NCBI GenBank assembly: GCA_964461505.1
Contig: CAYWUW010000001.1
Coordinates: 62,001-126,000 of the forward strand
Direction: 5' to 3'
Source: HK-STAS-PATE-42 sp964461505
Lineage (GTDB): Bacteria; Patescibacteriota; Saccharimonadia; Saccharimonadales; HK-STAS-PATE-42
Length of the DNA: 64,000 nt
The first letter of the stretch is position 1, and each line of letters starts with the position of its first letter. The notes beneath the pieces were generated by a model. It saw nothing but the letters and a program-made list of their open reading frames with translations, was not told the DNA's origin and ran no database searches. Shown piece by piece: positions 16,684-24,654 of the stretch. The position numbers and the translations under genes were made by a program.

Positions 16684-17157
16684 TTAGTATTTTGGGACCC
16701 TAAGCTTAATTGGTTCGGTGCGGATTTCTGGACTAATTGTTTGAGGGTGGCCATCAAGCCCGAATGCTGCCCTAGCGTCTAGACAGGCTTTGGAGCCGAC
16801 CTGGTAAGTTTTGCATGCATTAGGCCTGTTAGGATAATCTGCGCAAGAGTAGCCTTTTTCTGGCTGAATGTTGCTACAATCTACAAGCAGCACAAAGGCG
16901 CCATAGTTTTGGGGTACTTCTATGATGGTTCTAACTTTTACCGGTTCGCCGTTCTTCATTCCGTGTACGTCTTGTTCAAGCTTTTGTGGATATTGTTTTG
17001 GGCGCAGAATAGCTCTGGGCCTACCCATTACCTTTTTGTGTACAGAGACTTCTGTTTCGCTAAGCAGCAGCATGCTTCCGGCGCGGCAGCAGGCAGCGAT
17101 GCAGGTTTGGCAGGATATCTGGTTCTGTTGTGTGGAATTTGGGGAGAGTTCACTCAT
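16684..17157 (-). CDS. YkgJ-like cysteine cluster protein
   Basis: The pattern SCQTCIAACC near the N-terminus, then GYSCADYPNRPNACKTYQVGSKAC, matches the UPF0153/YkgJ family (CxxC...CC...C..Y..RP..C), proposed to bind zinc or iron-sulfur. Length 157 is usual. The biochemical function of the family is not established. It stands alone between the glycosidase-like gene (convergent) and the HAD gene (divergent). ATG 17157 begins MSELSPNSTQQNQI. Confidence 0.75.
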   Translation of the reverse strand: MSELSPNSTQQNQISCQTCIAACCRAGSMLLLSETEVSVHKKVMGRPRAILRPKQYPQKLEQDVHGMKNGEPVKVRTIIEVPQNYGAFVLLVDCSNIQPEKGYSCADYPNRPNACKTYQVGSKACLDARAAFGLDGHPQTISPEIRTEPIKLRVPKY

Positions 17158-17233
17158 CTTTGATGATTATACGATATAGGACAGCTGTGCGCCAGGTAAG
17201 AGGTCGGCTGCATCTTTCGCCAAGCTTAGGTAG

Positions 17234-17249
17234 TATAATCTAGTTATAT
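17234..17249 (+). promoter_or_regulatory. Leaderless promoter of HAD gene
   Basis: TATAAT at 17234-17239 is followed by 10 nt (CTAGTTATAT) and the ATG at 17250. A palindrome variant (CAAGCTTAGG) lies just upstream at about 17221. No Shine-Dalgarno is present. Confidence 0.6.
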
Positions 17250-17960
17250 ATGAAGAAGCGGTTTGCGGTTTTTGATATTGATGGAACCTTAATTCGTTGG
17301 CAACTTTATCATGCGCTTGTTGATAGGTTGGCAAAGCGTGGTTATTTGGGTGAAGGAGTTTATGAAAAACTACAAAAAGCACGGATGGATTGGAAGGTTC
17401 GGATGAGTGATGAGGGTTTTTATGAATACGAAAATGAGTTAATTAGAATTTTTAGCGAATCTGTTGAAGGTCTGGATGTTGAAGTATTTGAAGAGGTAGT
17501 AGATGAGATTTTTGAGCAATATAAAGATCAGGTTTATACTTACACGCGAGATCTAATTGCTAAGCTTAAGTCCAAAAACTATTTTTTGATTGCGATATCT
17601 GGTTCGCATAAAGAACTTGTTGAAAAGATTGCCGATTATTACGGTTTTGATGATTTTGCTGGAACAGATTACTTTCGAGAAAACTCTAAACTTAAGAGCC
17701 AGGCTTTTGTGGCCTCTCATCATAAAAAAGAATTGCTAGAAATGATGATTAAAAAGCACAATTTAAGCTTAGATGAATCTTATGCGGTTGGAGATACGGC
17801 GAGTGATGCACCAATGCTAGGCTTAGTTAAAAATGCGGTTGCTTTTAATCCTGATAAGAAGTTGTATACTTTAGCTAAACAGAACAATTGGCAGATTGTG
17901 GTAGAAAGGAAGAACGTGGTTTATGAGTTTGAAGCCGGAAGTTCAGGAAAGGCTGATTGA
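17250..17960 (+). CDS. HAD superfamily phosphatase, subfamily IB (SerB-like)
   Basis: Motif I FDIDGTLIRW (nucleophile Asp), motif II AISGSHKEL and motif IV VGDTASDAPML are intact, with a helical cap inserted after motif I. This is the phosphoserine phosphatase-like IB class. The substrate cannot be told from sequence. Length 236 is typical. The last 38 bp overlap the following gene in another frame. The start is fixed by the leaderless -10 box 10 nt upstream. Confidence 0.88.
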   Translation: MKKRFAVFDIDGTLIRWQLYHALVDRLAKRGYLGEGVYEKLQKARMDWKVRMSDEGFYEYENELIRIFSESVEGLDVEVFEEVVDEIFEQYKDQVYTYTRDLIAKLKSKNYFLIAISGSHKELVEKIADYYGFDDFAGTDYFRENSKLKSQAFVASHHKKELLEMMIKKHNLSLDESYAVGDTASDAPMLGLVKNAVAFNPDKKLYTLAKQNNWQIVVERKNVVYEFEAGSSGKAD

Positions 17961-18345
17961 TCTACTCGATGAGTTAGAAGATCCGAATTGCGGGCGTTAT
18001 GAGGCTATTGCTCATGTTCTAGAACATATAACTGCGCTTTATAAATCACCTTTTTATGGATGCGGTGGGGAGCCTCTTGTTTTGGAGCTTGCCCTGCTCC
18101 CTTTGTGTGTTAGATTGGGCGTGGCGGTAAAAATTGTAGAACTTGAACAGGATCTTGAAACTCCGGTGGGTAAAGAAGGTTTTGGTAAAGAAGGTTTTGA
18201 TGAGGAATTAAGTTTAGCAGTAGAACATTGGGAAAATATAGAAACACTGCCGAAAGATGCATTGAGTGAAGGGATTTGGTGGTTAAAGATTATGCCCGCA
18301 ATGGTGGATGCTGGCTATAATCTAACAACTGGGGCTAGTTCTTAG
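17923..18345 (+). CDS. Hypothetical acidic protein overlapping the HAD gene
   Basis: This 140-residue acidic, Leu-rich protein (MSLKPEVQERLIDLLDELEDP) is of no recognised family. It starts inside the HAD gene and is probably translationally coupled. A perfect 15-bp tandem duplication (GGTAAAGAAGGTTTT twice, about 18168-18197) encodes GKEGFGKEGF. The 3' end overlaps the convergent RNase HI gene by 4 bp. Confidence 0.6.
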   Translation: MSLKPEVQERLIDLLDELEDPNCGRYEAIAHVLEHITALYKSPFYGCGGEPLVLELALLPLCVRLGVAVKIVELEQDLETPVGKEGFGKEGFDEELSLAVEHWENIETLPKDALSEGIWWLKIMPAMVDAGYNLTTGASS

Positions 18346-18761
18346 GAGTTTTGATCCATCAGGCGATTGGCTTCGGCATCGGCCAGTTTGTTGTATTCGC
18401 GCAAAACGTGGGTAAACTTAACTTGTTTGAATTCTTGAACTAATTTTTTGATTTGTTCGTAAACAACGGCGAGATCTTTATTTTTGACTTTGTAGATTCC
18501 ACTCATTTGGTTAACAACCAAGAGGCTATCGAGGCGGAATTCGATTTCTTCTATTTGTAGTTCTTGGGCACGTTGGAGGGCAAAAAGCACGGCTCTGTAT
18601 TCGGCTTGGTTGTTGGTGGTTACGCCTAAGAACTTGCCTCCTGTTTCTAAAACGTTTTGGCCGGTTTGATCTTGAATTACGAATCCGCTAGCACTTGGGC
18701 CTGGGTTGCCGCGGGAGCCTCCATCTGCGTTGATAATTACTTTTTTGGGGAAATCTGTCAT
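18342..18761 (-). CDS. rnhA: Ribonuclease HI-like protein
   Basis: It degrades RNA in RNA-DNA hybrids. The catalytic D-E-D-D set is visible: D13 in NADGGSRGNPGP, E54 in NNQAEYRA, D78 in FRLDSLLVVNQM, and a late D in KLADAEANRLM. At 139 residues it lacks the basic handle loop of E. coli RNase HI and is closest to the short bacterial/archaeal type. An upstream TACAAT with a degenerate palindrome (TTAAGCTCTAAG) precedes ATG 18761. Confidence 0.92.
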   Translation of the reverse strand: MTDFPKKVIINADGGSRGNPGPSASGFVIQDQTGQNVLETGGKFLGVTTNNQAEYRAVLFALQRAQELQIEEIEFRLDSLLVVNQMSGIYKVKNKDLAVVYEQIKKLVQEFKQVKFTHVLREYNKLADAEANRLMDQNS

Positions 18762-19115
18762 ATTATTTGCTTAGAGCTTAATTGTAACATCTTCTACTCT
18801 TTTCATCCTGAGTGAAGTGTAGGGAATATCTTTTTTCATCACAGACTCCTTCTTGTCTTCCTGAACTATGGCATGTCGCCATGACGTGCTCGTTTTAAGG
18901 ATCTAATTAAAGAAAGATTCATTTATTATTTTCTTTTTTCAAAAAAGAAACAAAAACTCCCGCTCTCCATTCCGCTTACCGTTTAAGACGTTACAGCTCC
19001 GCAATCTCTGGCGGAAGGGTGGAGGGCTCCGCCCGAAGTTGGTCTGCATAGCTATTGGGCTTAGCCCTATATTCGTAGTGCTTGAGTAGTTTTTTGGAAT
19101 CTAATTGATTTAAGT
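18762..19115. other. Gap made of dispersed repeat fragments
   Basis: This 354-bp gap holds an inverted fragment of repeat A (GGCATGTCGCCATGACGTGC at about 18871-18890), and segments resembling 51200-51280 (CCGCTTACCGTTT and a GGGCTCCG block). No gene, tRNA or terminator is convincing. It separates two convergent or co-directional minus-strand genes. Confidence 0.55.
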
Positions 19116-20204
19116 TTAGTTCCAGGTCAGTTTGGCGCGGGATCCTAAAGCGGTGATCCAGGTTTGGCCGCGATTAAGCTTAATCTCGCTACCTAGAGAA
19201 TCGGTAAACTTAAGTTGTGAGCTTTGATCTGGCTTTTGCCAAGTTGCTGAGGTGGCGGTTCCATTTTGAAAAATAACTGCTTCTCCGCTTCCGCTAGTTT
19301 GGTAGGCGGAACGTGAACCATCTTCTTGAACAATTGAGTAATTAGAGATAATAGCGACAACGACTTTTGGTTCTAATTGAACACCAGATTTATCTAAATG
19401 GGCTGCTCCACCCTGGTTCCGTTTGTAAGAATTGTTGGTTGGATCATAAATGTATTGAACATTATATTTGCCTGAAGAAATATTAAGCTTAATATCTGTA
19501 GCATTTGGGGCGGTAGATTTTTGATCTTCGCTGCGAGCAAAGAAGGTTGCTTCTTCTAACTTGTTGTTTTTGCTTTGGTTGTAGTTATCGATTAGTTCTT
19601 TGCTGGTGTAAACATTATGCGGAGCCTTTCTATCTTTGCTGCGCCAAAAACTTTTGCCATTGGCAAATTGATCCATATCCTTCCAGGTTCCGTTTCTTAC
19701 TAAGCTTAAGGCTTTTTGGCTACCTCCAACATGAGCAATTGTAGCGGAATATGGGCGCAGCCAATCTAAAAAGTATGGGCGAAGCGAACGAACAGGTCCG
19801 ATTTCTGCAGGAAGTTCTTCTTGATAGATGGCTGCAAAACGTGTGATTCCTCCTTCGGCGATAGCTTCGTAAATAATTCCGGCTTGATTGAGGCCAGATT
19901 GGGGGCGGGCATCGGTGTGGTTTTCGATGATAACTGCGGTGATTGGGCGAGAGGCTTGTTCTGCGCTAACCTCTACGCCAGTTAAAGGGGAATAGATTTT
20001 TTGCTCGGTTTGTTGGGATGTTCTTTGAGGTAGAGGCTGAATTTTAACTTGTGTTTCGGTTTTTCTGCTTTTTATAAAGAGGATTAATCCGGCTGCTAAG
20101 CTTAATCCTAAAATTATGGATAGTATAAGCTTTTGTTTTTTGGTGAGATGAAACTTTTTTTGTTTGGGGTTAGATTCTGCAGAGTTCTTTTTTTTGTGAA
20201 GCAT
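19116..20204 (-). CDS. DUF3048 (YerB-like) membrane-anchored protein
   Basis: A basic N-terminus and one hydrophobic helix (residues ~25-43, LILSIILGLSLAAGLILFI) anchor an extracytoplasmic domain. The DUF3048 signature is clear: PLTGVEVS, RPITAVIIENHTDARPQSGLNQAGIIYEAIAEGGITRFAAIY, IGPVRSLRPYFLDW. Related YerB proteins are lipoproteins in Firmicutes; no catalytic function is established. No lipobox is seen here, so it is probably helix-anchored. A pair of overlapping AAGCTTAAGCTTAG copies lies upstream at about 20235-20250. Confidence 0.88.
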   Translation of the reverse strand: MLHKKKNSAESNPKQKKFHLTKKQKLILSIILGLSLAAGLILFIKSRKTETQVKIQPLPQRTSQQTEQKIYSPLTGVEVSAEQASRPITAVIIENHTDARPQSGLNQAGIIYEAIAEGGITRFAAIYQEELPAEIGPVRSLRPYFLDWLRPYSATIAHVGGSQKALSLVRNGTWKDMDQFANGKSFWRSKDRKAPHNVYTSKELIDNYNQSKNNKLEEATFFARSEDQKSTAPNATDIKLNISSGKYNVQYIYDPTNNSYKRNQGGAAHLDKSGVQLEPKVVVAIISNYSIVQEDGSRSAYQTSGSGEAVIFQNGTATSATWQKPDQSSQLKFTDSLGSEIKLNRGQTWITALGSRAKLTWN

Positions 20205-20257
20205 TTTTTTTGTTTTGTTTGGCTCTTGCTGCTTTTAAGCTTAAGCTTAGCATAAAG

Positions 20258-21058
20258 TTAAATCTTTAGGCTATAAAGTGCGGCAGCAACAGAGGTGGCA
20301 AGATTCATGCTGCTAACTCCAATTTGCATTGGTAGGCGGATTATCTTTTGAGATTTAAGCTTAAGTTCTTGAGAAATGCCGTCTCTTTCGGATCCAAAAA
20401 CTAGAATTGCATTGGCTGGAATTTGGGCCTTAAGCTTAGTGCTAAGATCTTCTCCTCTTTCGTCGAATGAGATCAAGATGGGGCTTTTCGATTCTGGGCT
20501 TAAGATTCCTTTGCTCAGGAAGGTGGGGGTGTTTTTGATTTGGTGGATGTTGAGGGCAAATTGGAGCCCGGCAGCGGCGCGAATGGCTGTGGCGTTCCAG
20601 GGGTTTGAGCTTCCGGTTAGGATGAGTTGTTGAATTCCGGCGGCGGCGCAAACTCTAATTACGGCTCCGATGTTGCTGAGATCTTTAGGGTTATCAAGAA
20701 GGATTGTGTGGTTTTCAATAGAATCTTCATTGCTGCTTTGTTTTGGCAAGGGCAAGGTTTTTTGGGGTTTGTAGAAGATTCCGAGAACGGCTGTTCTTAT
20801 TTTAGAATCTGTTAATTGATCGAAGTTTGCGAGTTCTTGGGATTCTTTTTTGAGTAGCGGTGTGATATCTGGGCAAAGTTTTTGGCTAAGCTTAAGCAAA
20901 TCGGCTTTGTTTTGGGTGATTATGATTTTTGGTTTGGCCTTAAAGCGGAGGGTGTGTTTGATGGCATGGAGGCCTTCGACGAGGGCGAATTCCCCTGCTC
21001 CGGTTCTGTTTTGATCTATTAAAGATTTTATTTTTGTTAAGTTTAGTGGCTCTTGCAT
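20258..21058 (-). CDS. SpoU/TrmH family RNA 2'-O-methyltransferase
   Basis: An N-terminal L30e-like substrate-binding region precedes the knotted SPOUT domain: LLDNPKDLSNIGAVIRVCAAAG (motif 1), LVFGSERDGIS (motif 2) and LPMQIGVSSMNLATSVAAALY (motif 3). These enzymes methylate rRNA or tRNA riboses. The exact target (RlmB- or TrmH-like) cannot be told. Length 266 is normal. It is adjacent to tRNA-Arg but on the opposite strand. Confidence 0.9.
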   Translation of the reverse strand: MQEPLNLTKIKSLIDQNRTGAGEFALVEGLHAIKHTLRFKAKPKIIITQNKADLLKLSQKLCPDITPLLKKESQELANFDQLTDSKIRTAVLGIFYKPQKTLPLPKQSSNEDSIENHTILLDNPKDLSNIGAVIRVCAAAGIQQLILTGSSNPWNATAIRAAAGLQFALNIHQIKNTPTFLSKGILSPESKSPILISFDERGEDLSTKLKAQIPANAILVFGSERDGISQELKLKSQKIIRLPMQIGVSSMNLATSVAAALYSLKI

Positions 21059-21146
21059 GTAAAAGTAGATATGTTTTGTAGTATAATATTAAGTGCAAAG
21101 GGGTTTTTGGGTCAAGTCTAAAAACTCTGTATGCGTATGTTTATTT

Positions 21147-21223
21147 GTACCCGTAGCTCAGATGGATAGAGCGTTGGCTTGCGGAGCCAGAGGCCATAGG
21201 TTCGAATCCTATCGGGTACACCA
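21147..21223 (+). tRNA. tRNA-Arg (GCG)
   Basis: Acceptor GTACCCG/CGGGTAC with encoded CCA, D-arm GCTC...GAGC, anticodon stem TTGGC/GCCAG, loop TTGCGGA giving anticodon GCG, T-arm ATAGG-TTCGAAT-CCTAT. A TATAAT at 21082-21087 is a likely promoter. G34 is unusual, because most bacteria read CGN arginine with A34 (inosine). Confidence 0.95.
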
Positions 21224-21244
21224 AGACTTTCGAACGGAATTATA

Positions 21245-21268
21245 AAAGAAGCCTTAAGGCTTCTTTTT
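21245..21268. terminator. Bidirectional terminator behind tRNA-Arg
   Basis: AAAGAAGCC-TTAA-GGCTTCTTT plus T-run. The stop codon of the convergent kinase gene (21254-21256) lies in the loop. Very similar hairpins follow repeats R1 (21902-21927) and R3 (23668-23691). Confidence 0.8.
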
Positions 21269-21790
21269 GTGTAGTCTTTTAAGGCAATATTCATAGAGTT
21301 CTTCTAAGCTCTTATTGCTCGAGTCTATTATCCATTCATCTTTAATCTCGACTAAGCAGTTCAACTGATGTTCTATATTCCTTCGTCTTTCGTCTAGGTT
21401 ATTGAGATCGCTGTCCCGTCCTCTGGTTGTCATTCTTTCAATAATCTTATCCTTACTTGGCGCTAGCGCCACAACCGTAGAATCAATAGACTCTTTGTCT
21501 AACAAGTCTATATATGCGGTTAAAGGGTTTGGCGGTAGCTTATAGAGTATGAACTCGAGAATAACACTTGTACCTTCTTTAAGCATATTAATGATGTCTG
21601 CAAAAACTTCCGATTGGACAATACTCTCTTGTTCGGGCGTACGATTACCTGTATCGAATTTAGCCTTTACCCAGTACTTATCTTCTTCGACATAGTTCCA
21701 GCCCAACTTCTCTGCAGTGTACTTTGCTAGAGTAGATTTGCCACTCCCTCCTGGTCCGATGATTAGCAGGACTTTACCTTTTTTACTCAT
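21254..21790 (-). CDS. P-loop kinase-like protein (island gene 1)
   Basis: This 178-residue nucleoside/shikimate kinase-like fold has Walker A IIGPGGSGKSTLAKY (residues ~10-24). A lid-like arginine cluster (RMTTRGRDSDLNNLDERRRN) lies near residues 120-138. The substrate is unknown. No palindrome copy lies in it, unlike native genes. ATG 21790 stands 7 nt behind a TATAAT (21798-21803, minus strand), so leaderless. It is the first of four single genes each followed by a direct repeat. AAA-type small kinases of this kind are common accessory or resistance genes; the role here is not known. Confidence 0.8.
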   Translation of the reverse strand: MSKKGKVLLIIGPGGSGKSTLAKYTAEKLGWNYVEEDKYWVKAKFDTGNRTPEQESIVQSEVFADIINMLKEGTSVILEFILYKLPPNPLTAYIDLLDKESIDSTVVALAPSKDKIIERMTTRGRDSDLNNLDERRRNIEHQLNCLVEIKDEWIIDSSNKSLEELYEYCLKRLHKKKP

Positions 21791-21829
21791 AGTGAAGATT
21801 ATATATTAATACAGTTCCACACCTTCTCT

Positions 21830-21927
21830 TGCTATACTAACAATATCTAAATAATGTTCCGTTCGGAATACGTCTATTAAGGGATGCTAACAGGAATCGC
21901 TAAAGAAGCCATAGGGCTTCTTTTTTT
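21830..21927 (+). repeat. Island direct repeat R1 with terminator
   Basis: TGCTATACTAACAATATC, then a degenerate TATCTAGATA palindrome, TTCCGTTCGGAA inverted repeat and CGTCTATTAAGGGATGC. An AAAGAAGCC/GGCTTCTTT hairpin with T-run follows at 21902-21927. Direct repeats R2-R4 share the first ~65 bp in the same orientation. Confidence 0.9.
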
Positions 21928-21952
21928 GTTTAAGCTGGTATAGTTATTAGTA

Positions 21953-22942
21953 ATGAAGAGTTTAATAAATGAGCTTAATTTTGCAAAAGACCGTAAGTAC
22001 TCGAAGGGTTTGGAAGAGAATGCGTTCGGTACATCCGAGTCATCGGTGATCATTGAAGTCATTTCAAAGAAAGTGTATCAACAGATTGGTAGCAAGCCTG
22101 AGTCTCTCAAGTTCTTTGCTGCTAGCGCCGCCTTAGTGTACGGTTTTGTATTGGCAGGTGGTCAAGAGGTTGTACTAAAAGTTTTTCCTCCCGACTGGAA
22201 GAAGGATAATCTAAAGATTTCTAGAGAGATTCAAGGACAACTGTTTGAATCTGGCTATCCTATTACAGAGCCCCTAGGTGATGTATTTGAGATAGCTGGT
22301 ACTTGCGCCACTTTAGACAGATATAAAGAAGCTTCTCCTGAGTCAGAGTTGTACAGTAGAGAATATTTAAAGAAGCTTGCGTCTGGTTTGTATGATTTGG
22401 CAAATTTATGCTCTAAATTCAAAGTAGAAAAGCTACCCGGATCTGTTGATCAGTTTGGATGGACTGATAATGAGAGATGGGGTAAGCAAGTAAGACCAGA
22501 GATTGATTTAGATGATAATCCTGAAGGTGCTGAATGGATCGAAGAGCTTGGAGAGAGGGCACGATCTATGTCGGCAAGCCCATCCGGAAGAACTGTTATA
22601 GCACACGATGACTGGTTGCCTCATAACGTTCGATTCGGTAAAGATTTGTCATTAGAGATTGTTTATGATTGGGATAGCTTATGTAGGGGGCTTGAAACTG
22701 TTTTTGTAGGTAAGGCCTGTCTGGCAGCTAGGTCAGAAGACATCCCTTTCTTCATAGGAGAATATGAGAAGGCCGCAGGCTATAAGTTTAATAAAGATGA
22801 ACTAAGAACTTTGGCGGGTACAGCGTTATGGATGAGGGCATTTCTGGCGAGATGGGAGCATAGCCAGAGCAAGGAGCCCAATGGCTATCTTAGGGATAGG
22901 CTGAAAAGTGATGCCGGTATTCTGGGTAAGCTTACAGAGTGA
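21953..22942 (+). CDS. Aminoglycoside phosphotransferase-like kinase (island gene 2)
   Basis: An APH/choline kinase-like fold of 329 residues: the catalytic loop VIAHDDWLPHNVRF (HxDxxxxN) near residue 218 and the DFG-equivalent EIVYDWDSL near 238 are visible. Substrates of this superfamily range from antibiotics to homoserine and sugars, so resistance should not be assumed. ATG 21953 lies 8 nt behind TATAGT. There is one palindrome-like site, TAAGCTTAC, near its end. It lies between repeats R1 and R2. Confidence 0.78.
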   Translation: MKSLINELNFAKDRKYSKGLEENAFGTSESSVIIEVISKKVYQQIGSKPESLKFFAASAALVYGFVLAGGQEVVLKVFPPDWKKDNLKISREIQGQLFESGYPITEPLGDVFEIAGTCATLDRYKEASPESELYSREYLKKLASGLYDLANLCSKFKVEKLPGSVDQFGWTDNERWGKQVRPEIDLDDNPEGAEWIEELGERARSMSASPSGRTVIAHDDWLPHNVRFGKDLSLEIVYDWDSLCRGLETVFVGKACLAARSEDIPFFIGEYEKAAGYKFNKDELRTLAGTALWMRAFLARWEHSQSKEPNGYLRDRLKSDAGILGKLTE

Positions 22943-22970
22943 CGGTAGTTCTAGAGCGGGTCTGTTTCTC

Positions 22971-23040
22971 CTGCTATACTAACAATATCCAGATAATATT
23001 CCGTTCGGAACACGTCTATTAAGGAACACCATTGAGATTA
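22971..23040 (+). repeat. Island direct repeat R2
   Basis: CTGCTATACTAACAATATCC, ATAATATTCCGTTCGGAACA, CGTCTATTAAGG, ATTGAGATTA. It matches R1, R3 and R4 over about 65-70 bp in the same orientation. It lies between the convergent 3' ends of island genes 2 and 3. No terminator hairpin follows. Confidence 0.9.
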
Positions 23041-23051
23041 TTCATCGAACT

Positions 23052-23558
23052 TTAAGAGAGTTTGTTCTTCACCCTTGCAAGATATTCATCGTGAACGTCT
23101 TTTTTGTACCAAAGTAATCTCTTTCCGCAATAGGGGTCTACTTGTTTGTGTGATGTGACCCCGTAAAATATTGGGGTAGGCTTTAGTTGAACTCTAAATT
23201 CAGTTTGTATATTGTACTTATTCTGTAGGTGTTTGACTAAATCTACAACCGCTTCGAACTGAATATTGTTTCTATCTAGTGACTTGGAGTTCAAGCCTTG
23301 TATCTCGATTCCTATGCTACTGTTATTTGCTCCTCTTGCGTGGTGACATAAGACGGTTGGGTCTGAGACAAGCTGGTATATATCCCCCTCTTTTGTCACG
23401 GCAAATTGAACTGAGGTCTTCCACCTCTTTAAGCCTTTAATCAGATACTCTATCCCTCCGAACCAAGATGGGACTTGCCACCAATGCAGTACAATTGAGG
23501 TGGGGACTATTCTCTGCGATTGATCTACCCACGAAAGATTTATCTTACTTATCTTCAT
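23052..23558 (-). CDS. N-acetylmuramoyl-L-alanine amidase, PGRP/AmpD type (island gene 3)
   Basis: Amidase_2/PGRP fold: IVLHWWQVPSW carries the first zinc His, VLCHHARGANNSSIGIEIQG the middle region, and VTSHKQVDPYCGKRL the second His plus the DP motif. It would cut the amide between muramic acid and the stem peptide. No signal peptide is seen, so it acts inside, is released by lysis, or uses another export route. ATG 23558 is preferred over the TTG at 23567 because a TATTAT box lies 8 nt before it. No palindrome copies; flanked by R2 and R3. Confidence 0.85.
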   Translation of the reverse strand: MKISKINLSWVDQSQRIVPTSIVLHWWQVPSWFGGIEYLIKGLKRWKTSVQFAVTKEGDIYQLVSDPTVLCHHARGANNSSIGIEIQGLNSKSLDRNNIQFEAVVDLVKHLQNKYNIQTEFRVQLKPTPIFYGVTSHKQVDPYCGKRLLWYKKDVHDEYLARVKNKLS

Positions 23559-23595
23559 CAACTCCAATAATATCAGACTTCTGAGTTGATATCCC

Positions 23596-23695
23596 CTGCT
23601 ATACTAACGATATCTAGATAATATTCTATTCGGGATGTGTCTATTAAGGGATGCTATTGAGATTACTAAAGAAGTCTTAAAGCTTCTTTTTGTTA
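23596..23695 (+). repeat. Island direct repeat R3 with terminator
   Basis: CTGCTATACTAACGATATC, TAGATAATATTCTATTCGGGA (diverged inverted repeat), GTCTATTAAGGGATGCTATT. The hairpin AAAGAAG/CTTCTTT with T-run follows at 23668-23691. Confidence 0.88.
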
Positions 23696-23705
23696 TGATT
23701 AAGTT

Positions 23706-24461
23706 ATGAATCAAATGGCTGTTAGCAACAATGACATTGTTGCTAGGTGCAGACTTATACTTACGGCTTACTCTAACGGCGGACTAGGCGATATCACAAT
23801 GCCTGAAGATTGTGCACCAGATTTTGGTACTGACACCGAAGGAAGGCTAGCCTTCTTCACACTGCCAATGGCTCTCAACTATCAACGTAATAGCACTGTA
23901 CTTTGGCAGTCCGCCCTTCTAACTTGGAAAGATAAAGGAACGCGTGATGTATTCGACTTAGCTGCAGTCAGTAAAATGACTGAAGAAGAGCTACGGAAAA
24001 AGTTGGTTAAATATAAATTAGCCCTACAGCCTAATAAGCACATTAATTCCTGGTCTAGGATTGCCGAAACCGTATATGAGAAATGGGGTTCTTTCAAGGT
24101 ATTCCTTAATGAGATGGATAATGATTACCTAAAGTTGAGAGAGTGTATTCAGGGTGGTATGAAATCAGGCTTTCCATATCTTGCCGGTCCTAAGTTATTT
24201 AACTACTGGTGCTATGTTCTAACGAGATATTGCGGGGTTCCACTTAAAAATAGCGAGTTAGTCGAGATTGCTTTAGGCTCACACGTTACAAGGTGCTCCG
24301 TTCTACTCGGTGTTATTACTCAAGACAAGGCTAATAACCTATCTAAAGAAGTGATTTATGCAAAATGGAGAGGAGTGCTTGAGGGTTCAGGGATTAATCC
24401 AATTGATTTACACTCCCCATTATGGTTTTGGAGTAGGAATGGTTTCTTGTTAAAAGTATAA
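23706..24461 (+). CDS. Hypothetical protein (island gene 4)
   Basis: This 251-residue protein with no recognised domain is soluble, with a basic middle and several Trp/Tyr (NYWCYVLTRYCG, PLWFWSRNGF). It has no signal peptide or membrane helix. ATG 23706 stands 6 nt behind TATGAT, which overlaps the end of the R3 terminator. There are no palindrome copies. It lies between R3 and R4 as the last single-gene unit of the island. Confidence 0.7.
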   Translation: MNQMAVSNNDIVARCRLILTAYSNGGLGDITMPEDCAPDFGTDTEGRLAFFTLPMALNYQRNSTVLWQSALLTWKDKGTRDVFDLAAVSKMTEEELRKKLVKYKLALQPNKHINSWSRIAETVYEKWGSFKVFLNEMDNDYLKLRECIQGGMKSGFPYLAGPKLFNYWCYVLTRYCGVPLKNSELVEIALGSHVTRCSVLLGVITQDKANNLSKEVIYAKWRGVLEGSGINPIDLHSPLWFWSRNGFLLKV

Positions 24462-24503
24462 GCTTTATAGACCTAAGGTGTACCTTTTAAGTCTCATTTT
24501 CCC

Positions 24504-24576
24504 CTGCTATACTAACAATATCTAGATAGTATTCCGTTCGGAACACGTTTATTAAGGTATGTTGTTAGGGTTACTG
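24504..24576 (+). repeat. Island direct repeat R4
   Basis: CTGCTATACTAACAATATC, TAGATAGTATTCCGTTCGGA, ACACGTTTATTAAGG. No terminator follows. It marks the right edge of the island: 40 bp further on a TAAGCTTAAG copy appears (about 24617) and normal palindrome density resumes. Confidence 0.9.
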
Positions 24577-24654
24577 GATATGTTAGTTTGATTATTCATT
24601 TTAAAGTGTTGTAGTATTAAGCTTAAGTTAGTTCTATAAATGAGGAAATGAAAT

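Noticed and set aside
21830..24576. Island repeats as canonical integron attC sites
   Set aside because: RYYYAAC and GTTRRRY ends are not evident and no IntI is in the window; only the general layout is similar.
21830..24576. CRISPR array
   Set aside because: Only four repeats spaced 600-1140 bp apart with genes between; not a CRISPR layout.
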